A DNA stretch of 64,000 bases from Helcococcus ovis (GCF_004524775.2 NZ_CP119081.1:1364001-1428000), one strand, 5' to 3'. Positions 23,684 through 32,612 are shown, counted from the stretch's first letter. Notes: generated by a model from the sequence alone, not told the origin. Numbers and translations are program-made.

Positions 23684-23898
23684 ATGAAAAAACTATTGAT
23701 TTTTCTTTCTTCACACATTAACTGTGAAAGGAAAAAACTATTGTTTTTTCACACTTAAGCCTAAAATTGACCTATGAAAAAACTATTGATTTTTCTTTCT
23801 TCACACATTAACTGTGAAAGGAAAAAACTATTGTTTTTTCACACTTAAGCCTAAAATTGACCTATGAAAAAACTATTGATTTTTCTTTCTTCACACAT
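23684..23898. repeat. 90-bp tandem repeat (2.4 copies) beside the primase gene
   Basis: Units start at 23684, 23774 and 23864 and are identical over their shared length. Each unit holds two GAAAAAACTATTG[AT]TTTTTC elements and TTCACAC / GTGAA inverted pairs. It ends against the primase-helicase stop codon. Repeats of this kind next to the replication gene fit initiator binding sites. Confidence 0.8.
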
Positions 23899-23899
23899 G

Positions 23900-26140
23900 T
23901 TACTTTTCTTCCTTTAGGGTAACAATTGATTCTTTTTGTCCATCAATTTTTTTAGTTTCAAACCCCTTATGTTCTTTAATCCTGTTCCAAACAGTCCTAT
24001 TAGTTACGCCTAAATAGTCAGATAAATCTTCTATAGTAACATCACCTTCAACTGAACAAGCCTTAAAAGCAACTTCTAGAGCCTTCATTCTTTCTTCTTT
24101 CTTTTCTTCTGGTGACTTAATATTTTCTTGAGCCTGCTGCCATGCTGGTTTTTCACCTTGAGGAATAACTTTTTCCAACACCTTTTTGTCGTCTAATTCA
24201 TGTATTGGATACTTAAACCAAATATTTACAGGATCAAATGACCTAAACTCTCTTAGAGTTCCTTCTATTCTCCACGCTGTTTTATGCCTTGCATCATCTT
24301 TAATTTTAAATATTTCTTTTTCGATTTCCTCAAGTTCAATCTTAGAATATATCTGTTCAGCGTGGTATCTCATTTTAGTTTCTAGTTTTTCGTCATTTGC
24401 GGTAATTTTGTTTGTGTAATACTCAAGGTTTCTTTGCTTAATTAATCTTGATAAGAACGATCCTGTAAGTCTTGATTCTTCAATATCTTTCATTTTTTCA
24501 TCGTACTCTAACTGGATTACATCAAGTAATGCGTCAGGATCTCTAGCGAATACTCCTGAACCACTAGCCCTGTCCATTGACCTTTTACTCCCTTGACTAC
24601 CTTTACTATGGTGATGGGCGTATATGACCGCACATCCCAGTTCTGTAGCCACCTTATCAAATTGGTTGGTGAAATTTGCCATCTCACTGGCTGAGTTCTC
24701 ATCCCCTGTGATTACTTTATATATAGGATCTATCACTACAGCTATATAGTTTTTTTTCTGAGCTCTTCTAATAAGCTTTGGAGCTAATTTGTCCATTGGT
24801 ACTGCCTTACCTCTTAAGTTCCAAATTTCAATGTTTTTAAGGTTATTAGGTTCATATCCTAAAGCCTTATAAACATCCTTAAATCTATGAAGTGCAGAGG
24901 CTTTATCAAGTTCTAAATTGACATACAATACTTTACCTTTAGCACAATCCCAACCTAGCCATTTCTTGCCTTCTGCAAGGGCTATTACAAGTTGAATCAT
25001 CAAGTAAGACTTACCGGCTTTTGACGGTCCTGCAAGTAACATTTTATGCCCTTGTCTTAATACTCCATCAATAAGTGATGGAGATAATTCAGGCAAATTA
25101 TTAAAAACCTCTTTAAGGCTTTCAGGCTCCGGTAAATCATCATTTACACCCTCAATCCACTCTTCCCAATCTTCAAAAGAAGATTTTCCAATATTTTTAT
25201 CAATAATAAATTGTTTGCTGTCTCCTCTAATAATTCCAGGAAGTCTTGATAATCTAGATGGATTTCTGTTTTGTTTATCAATTCCAAATCCGTTTTTTTC
25301 GCATACTTTATAAAGATAATCAACTCTTTTTCTATACTCTTCATAAGTATTAGCATCTATCCTTACAATTGCATGAACGGATTTTCCTCCACTATAAACA
25401 AGAATTTTTATTGGAAGTTCTAGTTCTCTTAATATAGCTTCTTGCTTTCCAATATCTATATTGTCAGACTCTACAAGTGCATATCTAAAATCAGTAACAT
25501 TTTCATTTTTAACTCCTTTACCATCTAAAGGATTAAATCTAACCCAAGCTCCAGCTATTTTGTTGTATGTTCCTATGACACTTTCTATATCATTATATTT
25601 ATTTAGTTCTTCTAAAATTTGACCTGCAGTTTTTGAATATACTCCTTTTGTTGGAAGTAACTTTCCGTCATAATCATAAGTTTCTGTCACATATCCTACA
25701 TAATCGGTTGCTTCAAACAAAGTTTCAATATATGTTTTAATTTCTTTAACAGGATTAAATTCATCATTACTTGGGATTTTAAGTTCTTTTTCCTCCAAAT
25801 AGTTATAATCAACTACAACAAGTTCATCAGATATAGTATCAGTCCAATCGAGTGCAAAATCTTCTTTTTTATTTTGAAATTTATATCCTTGTTGTTTAGC
25901 ATATTCAACTATTGTCCCACCTGTAACAGGTGATGAATTCCCATTAAAAGTGTTCCATTTAATGTAACACTCCCCAGGTTTATACCTTTCTGTATCTCTC
26001 TTACTCCACTCTTCCCAATCAAATGCTGAGTAGCCCTCATGTTGAAGTGCCATTCCTACATTTAACCACTCTTGATAATCAAGCATGGAGGGATCTACAT
26101 TTTTTAAAAATCCCTTAAAATTTATCTTATTGTTGTTCAT
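23900..26140 (-). CDS. Phage primase-helicase (PriCT-2, AEP-like primase, RepA-type helicase)
   Basis: 746 residues in one chain. About 10-85 is a PriCT-2-like domain (DYQEWLNVGMALQHEGYSAF). About 195-320 looks like an AEP-type primase core: ALVESD acidic motif, YSGGKSVHAIVRID with the S-x-H motif, then SRLSRLPGIIRG. About 365-560 is a RepA/DnaB-like hexameric helicase: Walker A GPSKAGKS, AVVIDPIYKVITGDENSAS and IYAHHHSKG. The last 60 residues hold a helix-turn-helix (DYLGVTNRTVWNRIKEHKG). It would start and drive phage DNA replication. A 90-bp repeat array follows the stop. Confidence 0.88.
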   Translation of the reverse strand: MNNNKINFKGFLKNVDPSMLDYQEWLNVGMALQHEGYSAFDWEEWSKRDTERYKPGECYIKWNTFNGNSSPVTGGTIVEYAKQQGYKFQNKKEDFALDWTDTISDELVVVDYNYLEEKELKIPSNDEFNPVKEIKTYIETLFEATDYVGYVTETYDYDGKLLPTKGVYSKTAGQILEELNKYNDIESVIGTYNKIAGAWVRFNPLDGKGVKNENVTDFRYALVESDNIDIGKQEAILRELELPIKILVYSGGKSVHAIVRIDANTYEEYRKRVDYLYKVCEKNGFGIDKQNRNPSRLSRLPGIIRGDSKQFIIDKNIGKSSFEDWEEWIEGVNDDLPEPESLKEVFNNLPELSPSLIDGVLRQGHKMLLAGPSKAGKSYLMIQLVIALAEGKKWLGWDCAKGKVLYVNLELDKASALHRFKDVYKALGYEPNNLKNIEIWNLRGKAVPMDKLAPKLIRRAQKKNYIAVVIDPIYKVITGDENSASEMANFTNQFDKVATELGCAVIYAHHHSKGSQGSKRSMDRASGSGVFARDPDALLDVIQLEYDEKMKDIEESRLTGSFLSRLIKQRNLEYYTNKITANDEKLETKMRYHAEQIYSKIELEEIEKEIFKIKDDARHKTAWRIEGTLREFRSFDPVNIWFKYPIHELDDKKVLEKVIPQGEKPAWQQAQENIKSPEEKKEERMKALEVAFKACSVEGDVTIEDLSDYLGVTNRTVWNRIKEHKGFETKKIDGQKESIVTLKEEK

Positions 26141-27737
26141 TTACCCCTCCAGGCATATATGTTTTAGGGTCAATCCCATTTGGTACAACCCAATTATTCA
26201 TAGATATTCTTGAAATCATTTTACTTGCACTTTCAAAAGTCCATTTACCAACATGTAAAAATCCTTTATTTTCCAAAAATCTAATTTGTTTTGGAGTTGT
26301 TAACCCTTGTTCTCTTCTTTTCGACAATTTATCTAATATCATTGCAGCTTTACCTGCATTATCTATACTATCAGGAAGTATTCCTAATTTTTCTAAAGTA
26401 TCGATTTGTTTTTTTGAAGCAGGAGCCATTTCCCACCCAAAATTAGGCACATAATTTTCTAAGTCAGAATCCATAATTGACATTTCAAATTGAATTGGAT
26501 CAACAAGTTTTCTTTTTCTTTTTCTCATTTCTTTAAGTTGTTCAGCTAAAGCTTGCTCTCTTTCTTGGATAACTTCTTCTGCTGATTTTGATTCAAGTTC
26601 TTCAATATCAAACTCTTCGTTTGGATTTTCTTCAGTTTTTTCATCCATTTTTTTCTGAACTTTTTCATTTGTAGTAATTAAATGCGAAGGTCTACACAAT
26701 TGATGCCTTTCTGTATGCCATAAAAAATCTAACAGCAATAAATGTTCTTTACCCGGATAAAGTCTTGTCCCACGACCTACCATTTGACTATATAAACTTC
26801 TAACTTTTGTAGGTCTAAGTACAACAACGCAGTCTACAGAAGGACAATCCCACCCCTCAGTAAGCAGCATTGAATTGCACAAAACATTGTATTTTCCTTT
26901 TTCAAAATCATTTAATATTTCTTCCCTATCCGGACTACTACCGTTTATTTCTACCGCATTAAATCCAACCTTGTTTAATAAATTAGTCATTTTAACAGAT
27001 GTATCAATCAAAGGTAAAAAAACTACTATTTTTTTATCTTTAGCAACTTTCCACATTTCATTAGCAATTTGCTCTAAATACGGATCTAAAGCAGAACCTA
27101 AATCTGAAACTTTAAAATCCCCAGCTTGCCCTCTTACTTTTGATAAATCCAATTCTAAAGGTATTGTAAGAGCTTTTATCTTTGATAAATAACCATCTTT
27201 TATCGCTTTAGGAAGTGAATATTCATAAGCTAAACTTTCAAAAAATGCACCTAAATTTTTCATATCTCCTCTATCAGGTGTTGCTGTAACTCCTAATATT
27301 TTTGCACTTTTAAAATGATTTAACACTTTTTGATAGCTATCACTCATTACATGATGAGCTTCATCTATAATAATTGTTCCAAAATGATTTTTATCAAAAT
27401 TTTTTAACCTTTTTTCTCTCATCAAAGTTTGTACAGAGCCTACAGTTACTCTAAAAAAAGAGCCTAAAGAAGTTTCTTCCGCCTTTTCTGTGGCAGTTAC
27501 AAGTCCGGTTGTTTTTTTTAATTTATCACTTGCTTGTTCTAATAACTCTCCTCTGTGGGCTAAAATTAAAACTCTATCTCCTTTTTTTACTCTTTCTTCA
27601 ATGATTTTTGAAAAAACAACAGTTTTTCCTGTACCTGTCGGAAGTACAAGGAGAGTTTTATCTCTCCCTTCTTCCCATTCTTTTAATACTTTTTCTTTAG
27701 CTTCTTCCTGATAAGGTCTAAGCTTTATTTCTGTCAT
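26127..27737 (-). CDS. Superfamily 2 DEAD/DEAH helicase
   Basis: 536 residues from ATG 27737, which shares bases with the upstream stop (TAATG). Motifs in order: LRPYQEEAKEKVLKEW (Q-like), LPTGTGKT (Walker A), LILAHRGELLEQA (Ia), IIIDEAHH (DEAH), GVTATPDR (III), then the C-terminal half with LLTEGWDCPSVDCVVVLRPT and QMVGRGTRLYPG (VI). Such enzymes stand in phage replication operons and unwind or remodel DNA. The C-terminal 130 residues are an extra helical region. Confidence 0.92.
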   Translation of the reverse strand: MTEIKLRPYQEEAKEKVLKEWEEGRDKTLLVLPTGTGKTVVFSKIIEERVKKGDRVLILAHRGELLEQASDKLKKTTGLVTATEKAEETSLGSFFRVTVGSVQTLMREKRLKNFDKNHFGTIIIDEAHHVMSDSYQKVLNHFKSAKILGVTATPDRGDMKNLGAFFESLAYEYSLPKAIKDGYLSKIKALTIPLELDLSKVRGQAGDFKVSDLGSALDPYLEQIANEMWKVAKDKKIVVFLPLIDTSVKMTNLLNKVGFNAVEINGSSPDREEILNDFEKGKYNVLCNSMLLTEGWDCPSVDCVVVLRPTKVRSLYSQMVGRGTRLYPGKEHLLLLDFLWHTERHQLCRPSHLITTNEKVQKKMDEKTEENPNEEFDIEELESKSAEEVIQEREQALAEQLKEMRKRKRKLVDPIQFEMSIMDSDLENYVPNFGWEMAPASKKQIDTLEKLGILPDSIDNAGKAAMILDKLSKRREQGLTTPKQIRFLENKGFLHVGKWTFESASKMISRISMNNWVVPNGIDPKTYMPGGVNEQQ

Positions 27738-28162
27738 TAAAATGTACCACCTGTCCAACTTTGACTAGCTTCCGGCTCTAAAAATCTATTAACCTCATTG
27801 TACTTTTGACCTTTATATTCTCTATGACTCAATGTCAATCTACCTGTGGCACCTTGTACTTTAGTCCAATTCATTTTTAGTGGTTCACCTTTTTTCTTAA
27901 GACCAATTGAAACAAAAAATTCTGAAAGTTTCCATTCTGATTTTGTGTTTAAGAATAAATTTGTTTTTAATCTCACTTGATCATTTACTATTAAATGAAT
28001 TATTGCTTGTGGGCATGGAGCCATTTTTTCTGATCCATTAAAATAAGTTTTTTCAACTTGTTCTACTTTATAACTATAATCCCCTTCATCAAGCAAAATA
28101 AATTCACTTTCTTGACTAATTTCTTCATCCCAACTTAATGCTCTATCTTGTAATTCACTCAT
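27737..28162 (-). CDS. DUF669 protein, likely single-strand DNA-binding
   Basis: 141 residues: FILLDEGDYSYKVEQVEKTY, CPQAIIHLIVNDQVRLKTNL and FFVSIGLKKKGEPLKMNW, then TGRLTLSHREYKGQKYNEVN. This is the DUF669 pattern found between AAA_24 ATPases and helicases in phages. A role as a recombination or single-strand binding partner is proposed for the family. The stop overlaps the helicase start. Confidence 0.85.
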   Translation of the reverse strand: MSELQDRALSWDEEISQESEFILLDEGDYSYKVEQVEKTYFNGSEKMAPCPQAIIHLIVNDQVRLKTNLFLNTKSEWKLSEFFVSIGLKKKGEPLKMNWTKVQGATGRLTLSHREYKGQKYNEVNRFLEPEASQSWTGGTF

Positions 28163-28173
28163 TTTTTATCCTC

Positions 28174-29352
28174 CTAAATATTATTTTCTTTTATAAATTT
28201 AATAATTTGTTCAAAAGCTCCTACTAATACTTGATTTACAAATTCATCAGGGTAATTGTTAATTCCTGTTCCCTCCGGGAAATATCCTCTTTTAGTAACT
28301 GCTTTTTCTACTTGTTCTACTGTTAATCCATTTGCTTGCATTAAATCTCGCAGTGATTTATTTTTTACATCTAATTTATTTTCAAACACATTTACTTGTC
28401 CTTTAAACAAATCATCTTTCACTTCATCAAATGGAATTTTTTGTCTTTCATCATCCTTTAATAAAGTAAATTCATTTTCTGAAATTTCTCTATTTTTTTC
28501 TTTAACCGGAAGCTCTTCATTTATTTTTTCTATAACTTTATCTTCTTTACTTCCAACCTCTACCTTAAACGCTTCATTTTCATTATTTACATAAAATTTT
28601 TCTTTTTTATCTTTATTAAAAATATGAGAAATCATTGAATAATCAAGCTCTAATTCATCAGATAAGCTATGACGATTTTTAGCATCATAAGCCGGATGAT
28701 TAGTCGTAAACATTTTTCTTTCTTGACCTGTACCTTTTCTTTTAGTTGTCATTCCATCTTTTATAGTTGTAACTTCTGTTTTAAAGTTTAAGAATAAAAG
28801 CAAATCTGCCCATTCTTTTGTTAAAGAAGCTGTTTTTTTCTCAAGTTTTAATTCGTATTTATCATAAGATCCTAATTGGTCCGGACTATCTACTTTTCTT
28901 TGAGTAGAATGAGCAAGTAACACAACATTTATTCCACTATCTACCACTTCTGACAACTTATTTAATAAATCTTTTCCCCAAACATCAGCTAAGTGCTTGT
29001 ATCCTGCACCATATCCGTAATCTTCAATATTTTTAACATATTGTCCATTTGAATTTGGTCTACTTGCCACAACATAAGGCTTACATAAATACTCTTCTAA
29101 AAAATCAAGCGTATCTATTACTAAAGTTTCACATGGTTTTTCTTTTTTTATCCAATCTAATTGTTGTAAAAATATATTCCAAGATGTAGGGCTTTGTATC
29201 CTCTTAACATCCATGTTATTGGTTGACCCTTCTAAATCTATAAACAAAGAATTTGGAAATTTACTTGCAAGAGTTGATTTTCCTACCCCCTCAACACCAT
29301 AAATTACAACTTTTTGTGCTTTTGCTATTTTTCCTGAATTTATTTCAAACAT
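28174..29352 (-). CDS. AAA_24 / Sak4-like recombination ATPase
   Basis: 392 residues from ATG 29352, overlapping the previous stop as TAATG. KVVIYGVEGVGKSTLASKFP has Walker A at about residue 20; FIDLEGSTNNMDVKRI and ETLVIDTLDFLEEYLCKPYV (Walker B) follow, then VVLLAHSTQRKVDSPDQLGS. This is the short RecA-like Sak4 group that anneals single strands with an SSB partner. The last 130 residues are an added acidic region ending in a helical VEQVEKAVTKRGYFPEG domain. Confidence 0.88.
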   Translation of the reverse strand: MFEINSGKIAKAQKVVIYGVEGVGKSTLASKFPNSLFIDLEGSTNNMDVKRIQSPTSWNIFLQQLDWIKKEKPCETLVIDTLDFLEEYLCKPYVVASRPNSNGQYVKNIEDYGYGAGYKHLADVWGKDLLNKLSEVVDSGINVVLLAHSTQRKVDSPDQLGSYDKYELKLEKKTASLTKEWADLLLFLNFKTEVTTIKDGMTTKRKGTGQERKMFTTNHPAYDAKNRHSLSDELELDYSMISHIFNKDKKEKFYVNNENEAFKVEVGSKEDKVIEKINEELPVKEKNREISENEFTLLKDDERQKIPFDEVKDDLFKGQVNVFENKLDVKNKSLRDLMQANGLTVEQVEKAVTKRGYFPEGTGINNYPDEFVNQVLVGAFEQIIKFIKENNI

Positions 29353-30644
29353 TAAAATGCACCTGCCTTCCAATTATTAGTATTATTTTCTATCTTTCCA
29401 TCTTCTATAATTACGCTGCACTCTTCGCCTTTAGAAACTCTAGTAGCAATAACTTGCAAGTCTTGCTTTTCAATCCAAGCCCCAAATTCTTTTAATGTAT
29501 CTAAATCTAATTGTTCTAACTTGTCCATAAGCACGAATCCACATTCAGGATTTAACGCTTTTACAATTGATGTAGCAACAACTAACTGTTCACTACTTGA
29601 CATCCCATCCCATTTTTGTCCGTTAAAAGTAAGTTCTCCGTCTTCTATAGATAAGCCATTTAATGGTAAATTTGCATTTTTAAGAAGCGACATTTTTTTA
29701 TTTCTAATATCAGCAAGTTTTTCAGAAAGTTCATCATATTGCATTTTAAATTTATTTGCTTCATCTTGAGCTCTATATTTATTTAAATTTTCATCAATCT
29801 TTTTGTTTATAAGTTCAATATTATTTATTGAATTTACTATTTCTTCTGTTGATTCATCTTTAAGTTCTTCAACTGTTTTTTTAGCATTTAAGATATTATC
29901 AACCCTATTATTTAACCTTGATAAAACTTCATCTTTTTTAATTTGGAGCTCTTTTATTTTTTCTTCTAAGTTTTTATATAACTCTTGGTCTGATTCTTGA
30001 CTTCTTACAAGCTCTTTAAGATTTTCTCTATGTTTTTGATTTTCTCCGTTTTTATAAAGTATAGATTGTTGCTCGTTTATCAAATCAATTACTGATATTT
30101 TTTCTCTTGGAACATCTTTATGTTCAATAAGCTCATCTGCATACTTTTGTTTTTGGTCTTTTATCCGACCTATCTCGTATCTTTCATTGTATGTTCTTTG
30201 TTCTTGATTTAATAATTTTTGAAATTCTTCTTCAAGCCCTATTAATCCTAAAAGCATTCTTCCTTTTTCTAAATTACTTGCTTCCATAAATTTTGGAATA
30301 TCTAAAGCAAAAGTTGAGATAAAACTATCTAATAATTGCTGACCTGCTTTTTGTCCGCTAGGGTCTGTTACTTTTAAATCTGAATTTTTTCCTTTTCTTT
30401 CAACTACCAATCCATTTGTTAAAGTTAGTTTTAAGTAAGGATCCAAAACAGAATCATCATTTTTGGGATTAGTAGGTTTATATTTATTTCCACCTAATAC
30501 CCACGCTATACTGTCAAGTATTGAAGTCTTCCCTTGGCGATTATTCCCACCTATTATAGTTAGACCATTTTTTGATGGTTCTAATTCAATAGCTTTAATT
30601 CTTTTTACATTTTCTAGCTCTAAACTATTAATTTTTATTGACAT
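29352..30644 (-). CDS. SMC/Rad50/RecF-like phage ATPase
   Basis: 430 residues from ATG 30644 (SD AGGGGG). It begins with SIKINSLELENVKRIKAIEL, then GLTIIGGNNRQGKTSILDSI (Walker A). A coiled coil of about 200 residues follows, and the C-terminal part has MSSSEQLVVATSIVKALN (signature) and GFVLMDKLEQLDLDTLKEFG (Walker B). Half-size SMC-like ATPases of this kind are common in phage recombination operons next to Sak4 and may load or guide nuclease activity. No nuclease partner is encoded beside it. Confidence 0.85.
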   Translation of the reverse strand: MSIKINSLELENVKRIKAIELEPSKNGLTIIGGNNRQGKTSILDSIAWVLGGNKYKPTNPKNDDSVLDPYLKLTLTNGLVVERKGKNSDLKVTDPSGQKAGQQLLDSFISTFALDIPKFMEASNLEKGRMLLGLIGLEEEFQKLLNQEQRTYNERYEIGRIKDQKQKYADELIEHKDVPREKISVIDLINEQQSILYKNGENQKHRENLKELVRSQESDQELYKNLEEKIKELQIKKDEVLSRLNNRVDNILNAKKTVEELKDESTEEIVNSINNIELINKKIDENLNKYRAQDEANKFKMQYDELSEKLADIRNKKMSLLKNANLPLNGLSIEDGELTFNGQKWDGMSSSEQLVVATSIVKALNPECGFVLMDKLEQLDLDTLKEFGAWIEKQDLQVIATRVSKGEECSVIIEDGKIENNTNNWKAGAF

Positions 30645-30652
30645 ATAGCCCC

Positions 30653-30841
30653 CTAATCTACAATTCGAACATGGCCTATAGCCCAATCCATGATTAATTC
30701 TGCTATATCTCCAATATTCATATTTGATTCATCTGCAAGTTGTTTTATAGTGTTATAAGTTTCTTCTGATACTCGAACTTGTCTTCCATCACGAACACGA
30801 TTATTTTTTATTTTTCTTATTCTTAATATATTTTCTTTCAT
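30653..30841 (-). CDS. Ribbon-helix-helix DNA-binding protein
   Basis: 62 residues. A basic start (LRIRKIKNNRVRDG), then RQVRVSEETYNTIKQLADES and NMNIGDIAELIMDWAIGH, the beta-strand and two helices of a ribbon-helix-helix dimer. It is the first gene of the recombination block, so it may regulate that operon. Confidence 0.8.
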   Translation of the reverse strand: MKENILRIRKIKNNRVRDGRQVRVSEETYNTIKQLADESNMNIGDIAELIMDWAIGHVRIVD

Positions 30842-30914
30842 TTTTTCTCCTTAATTATTTTATTTGTGTTATAATTAAGTAAATAAGGTGGTGCTTATTT
30901 ACTATGCTGGTGTT

Positions 30915-31109
30915 TTACATCGGCTTTTTTCTTTTTTTCATATCTGTGTACAAAAATCTAATCAAAAATATCAGTGGCACTATAAATATCTCTCCACCTA
31001 TCGCAAAGTAACCTCTATTATTAAAACCATCTATCATCGCTATAACTGTTATTAATACACATACTAGAGCTAATAAGATGTAATGCTTGTCAATTTTTCG
31101 TTTTTTCAT
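30915..31109 (-). CDS. Small two-helix membrane protein
   Basis: 64 residues with basic ends (MKKRKIDKH and DMKKRKKPM) and two hydrophobic segments (YILLALVCVLITVIAMI and IFIVPLIFLIRFLY). It overlaps the upstream gene by 4 bp. Small membrane proteins in early phage regions often block superinfection or alter the host membrane; nothing more can be said from sequence. Confidence 0.65.
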   Translation of the reverse strand: MKKRKIDKHYILLALVCVLITVIAMIDGFNNRGYFAIGGEIFIVPLIFLIRFLYTDMKKRKKPM

Positions 31110-31291
31110 AATTCCCCCTTTAAATATTTCTCAAGCCTAATTTTATAAATGTAGTATTCATAATTTTTAGGATGCTTGACTGCTACCCCGAACGGAAATA
31201 CTCCTTGTTGAAGTGCAAGTCTGAGTGCTTGTTCTGAAATATTTAGCTTTTCAGACGCTTCTTTTATATTTACTGTTTGCAAATCTTTCAT
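31106..31291 (-). CDS. Excisionase-like helix-turn-helix protein
   Basis: 61 residues. VNIKEASEKLNISEQALRLA is a MerR/excisionase-type helix-turn-helix, followed by QGVFPFGVAVKHPKNYEYYI and KIRLEKYLKGEL as the wing and last helix. It could be Xis for the integrase, though it lies 5 kb away, or a small regulator. Confidence 0.75.
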   Translation of the reverse strand: MKDLQTVNIKEASEKLNISEQALRLALQQGVFPFGVAVKHPKNYEYYIYKIRLEKYLKGEL

Positions 31292-31360
31292 TGTTTTATT
31301 TCCTTTTGTTAATTACCAATTTTCATTAGAATTTGAATAATTTTTACTGAGGCTAGTTCG

Positions 31361-31453
31361 CTAGTCTCTTTCTTTATATTCAATAACTGTATATTCTCCA
31401 TCTGCTTTTATTGTGTAATTGCTTCTATCGTCAAATATTTCTTTTTCTTCCAT
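31361..31453 (-). CDS. 30-residue acidic phage protein
   Basis: ATG at 31453 with GGAGAG upstream; it reads MEEKEIFDDRSNYTIKADGE then YTVIEYKERD. Strong ribosome binding site and correct place between two small regulators support it. Unknown function. Confidence 0.5.
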   Translation of the reverse strand: MEEKEIFDDRSNYTIKADGEYTVIEYKERD

Positions 31454-31482
31454 TCTCTCTCCTTTCTGTGGTTGGTGTTATT

Positions 31483-31698
31483 TTACGGTTTAACCGTGTT
31501 ATCGATTAAAAAATTAATGGAATCATAAGATATTCCATAAAGCTTTTCTATTTCAGGTAATTTATTAACTTTTGGGAATGTTCTTCCTTTTTCCCAACTT
31601 ATCAATGTAGGTTCAGAAACGTTTAGCCATTTAGAAGCTTCCAACGTGCTTAACCCTTTATTAACCCTTAACGCTTTTAAAGTGTATTTCTTTGTCAC
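31483..31698 (-). CDS. Xre-family regulator (Cro-like)
   Basis: 71 residues: YTLKALRVNKGLSTLEASKW, then LNVSEPTLISWEKGRTFPKV and EIEKLYGISYDSINFLID, a complete Xre helix-turn-helix. It is divergent from the DUF2513 gene. A palindromic operator (31485-31499) lies at its very 3' end. It is the likely Cro or antirepressor partner of the S24 repressor. Confidence 0.85.
   Translation of the reverse strand: MTKKYTLKALRVNKGLSTLEASKWLNVSEPTLISWEKGRTFPKVNKLPEIEKLYGISYDSINFLIDNTVKP
31485..31499. promoter_or_regulatory. Repressor operator-like palindrome
   Basis: ACGGTTTAACCGT is a perfect 6-1-6 inverted repeat. Related sites are CACGGTTAAAACGTGT at 32652-32667 and ACGTGGTTTAACACGTGT at 20867-20884. 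Confidence 0.6.
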
Positions 31699-31763
31699 TC
31701 TCTCACCTCCTTGTGTGTTATTTTTTTATCCTTTGCTATAATAGTTATAGAAAGGAGGTATAT

Positions 31764-32117
31764 ATGAAACTTGATTTTGATATTGTTCGTAAAGTTTTAA
31801 TTGAAATAGAAAATATTGACTCTTTGAATAAGGAATTAATTTATAAACCTAATTCTGATGGAGAGAACGTTATATACGCTCTTATAAAACTTGAAGAAGC
31901 CAATATGATTAATTGTCATGTGATTCGTGCAGATAACGGAATAGTTATGGTTAGAGTGTTTTCGTTAACATGGCAAGGTCATCAATTATTAGATGATATT
32001 AGGTCTTCAAAAGCTTTTAATTTCGCTAAATCAAAATTAAAAGACGTCGGGTCATTTTCAATCTCAATATTAGGACAAGTTGCTAGTCAATACTTATTAA
32101 ATCAGTTAGGCTTATAG
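31764..32117 (+). CDS. DUF2513 protein
   Basis: 117 residues from ATG 31764, placed 7 bp after AAAGGAGG; the longer frame upstream lacks support. MKLDFDIVRKVLIEIENIDS, NVIYALIKLEEANMINCHVI and FSLTWQGHQLLDDIRSSKAF match DUF2513, a winged-helix-like family of Firmicutes phages and islands. It is transcribed rightward from its own -10 (TATAAT 31737-31742) against the leftward early genes. Function unknown; a DNA-binding regulator is plausible. Confidence 0.85.
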   Translation: MKLDFDIVRKVLIEIENIDSLNKELIYKPNSDGENVIYALIKLEEANMINCHVIRADNGIVMVRVFSLTWQGHQLLDDIRSSKAFNFAKSKLKDVGSFSISILGQVASQYLLNQLGL

Positions 32118-32354
32118 TCCAAATTTTCTTTTTTCTATAAGCTCTTCCAACGAGGTGTTTTTTATATATTCAAAAGAATATATAGGACATCTCGCATTTT
32201 TTTTAAATGAAAATAAATCTATAAAATTCCACTTGCTTTGTTGAAAATTATTTGATAAAAGCCAAATTTTCTTATGTTCTCCAAGCTCTTCAAGTAAATC
32301 TCGTTTATTTAATTCTTCAATCAATTCTTCGCTTGATATTTTTGATAAGTCCAT
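32112..32354 (-). CDS. 80-residue phage protein, unknown
   Basis: Acidic helical N-terminus (MDLSKISSEELIEELNKRDL), then KKIWLLSNNFQQSKWNFIDL. It has GGAGGGG upstream and ends convergently with the DUF2513 gene (6-bp overlap). The SEELIEELNKRD start resembles small phage proteins of unknown role. Confidence 0.6.
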   Translation of the reverse strand: MDLSKISSEELIEELNKRDLLEELGEHKKIWLLSNNFQQSKWNFIDLFSFKKNARCPIYSFEYIKNTSLEELIEKRKFGL

Positions 32355-32365
32355 ATTCCCCTCCT

Positions 32366-32452
32366 TTACACAAAATTCATTATTATATTAATCACAGTTA
32401 AAGCAATTAATATATAAAGTAATATCTTTATTGTCTTTTCATTATTTTTCAT
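32366..32452 (-). CDS. 28-residue hydrophobic peptide
   Basis: MKNNEKTIKILLYILIALTV then INIIMNFV. One membrane helix with a basic start. No clear ribosome binding site, so support is weak; it lies directly before the 80-residue gene. Confidence 0.35.
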   Translation of the reverse strand: MKNNEKTIKILLYILIALTVINIIMNFV

Positions 32453-32468
32453 ATATAATTACAAGTGA

Positions 32469-32500
32469 GATAGTTAAGGCTTATCGCCCTAACTTATCTA
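32469..32500 (-). other. Strong hairpin near the start of the leftward early transcript
   Basis: On the minus strand AGATAAGTTAGGGC pairs with GCCTTAACTATCT around a GATAA loop. There is no T-run, so it is not a terminator. It covers the 3' end of the 43-residue gene and could be an RNA control element such as an antitermination site. Confidence 0.45.
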
Positions 32501-32612
32501 CTATTTTTGAGATGATGTCAATCACTTTTTCAATTATCATCAGTATCGTTAGTGCTATGATTAATTTGTGATTGTCATCTTTTTTTATATCTCTTTTCCG
32601 TTTTCTTCTCAC
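32481..32612 (-). CDS. 43-residue membrane peptide
   Basis: GTG at 32612 with GAAAGGGGG seven bases upstream. A basic start (RRKRKRDIKKDDNHK) is followed by a hydrophobic helix (LIIALTILMIIEKVIDII). It is the first gene after the leftward promoter, where toxins or superinfection-exclusion peptides often sit. Unknown function. Confidence 0.55.
   Translation of the reverse strand: MRRKRKRDIKKDDNHKLIIALTILMIIEKVIDIISKIVDKLGR

Noticed and set aside
23684-23898. CRISPR-like array
   Set aside because: The 90-bp units are identical throughout with no variable spacers, only 2.4 copies, and no cas genes nearby.
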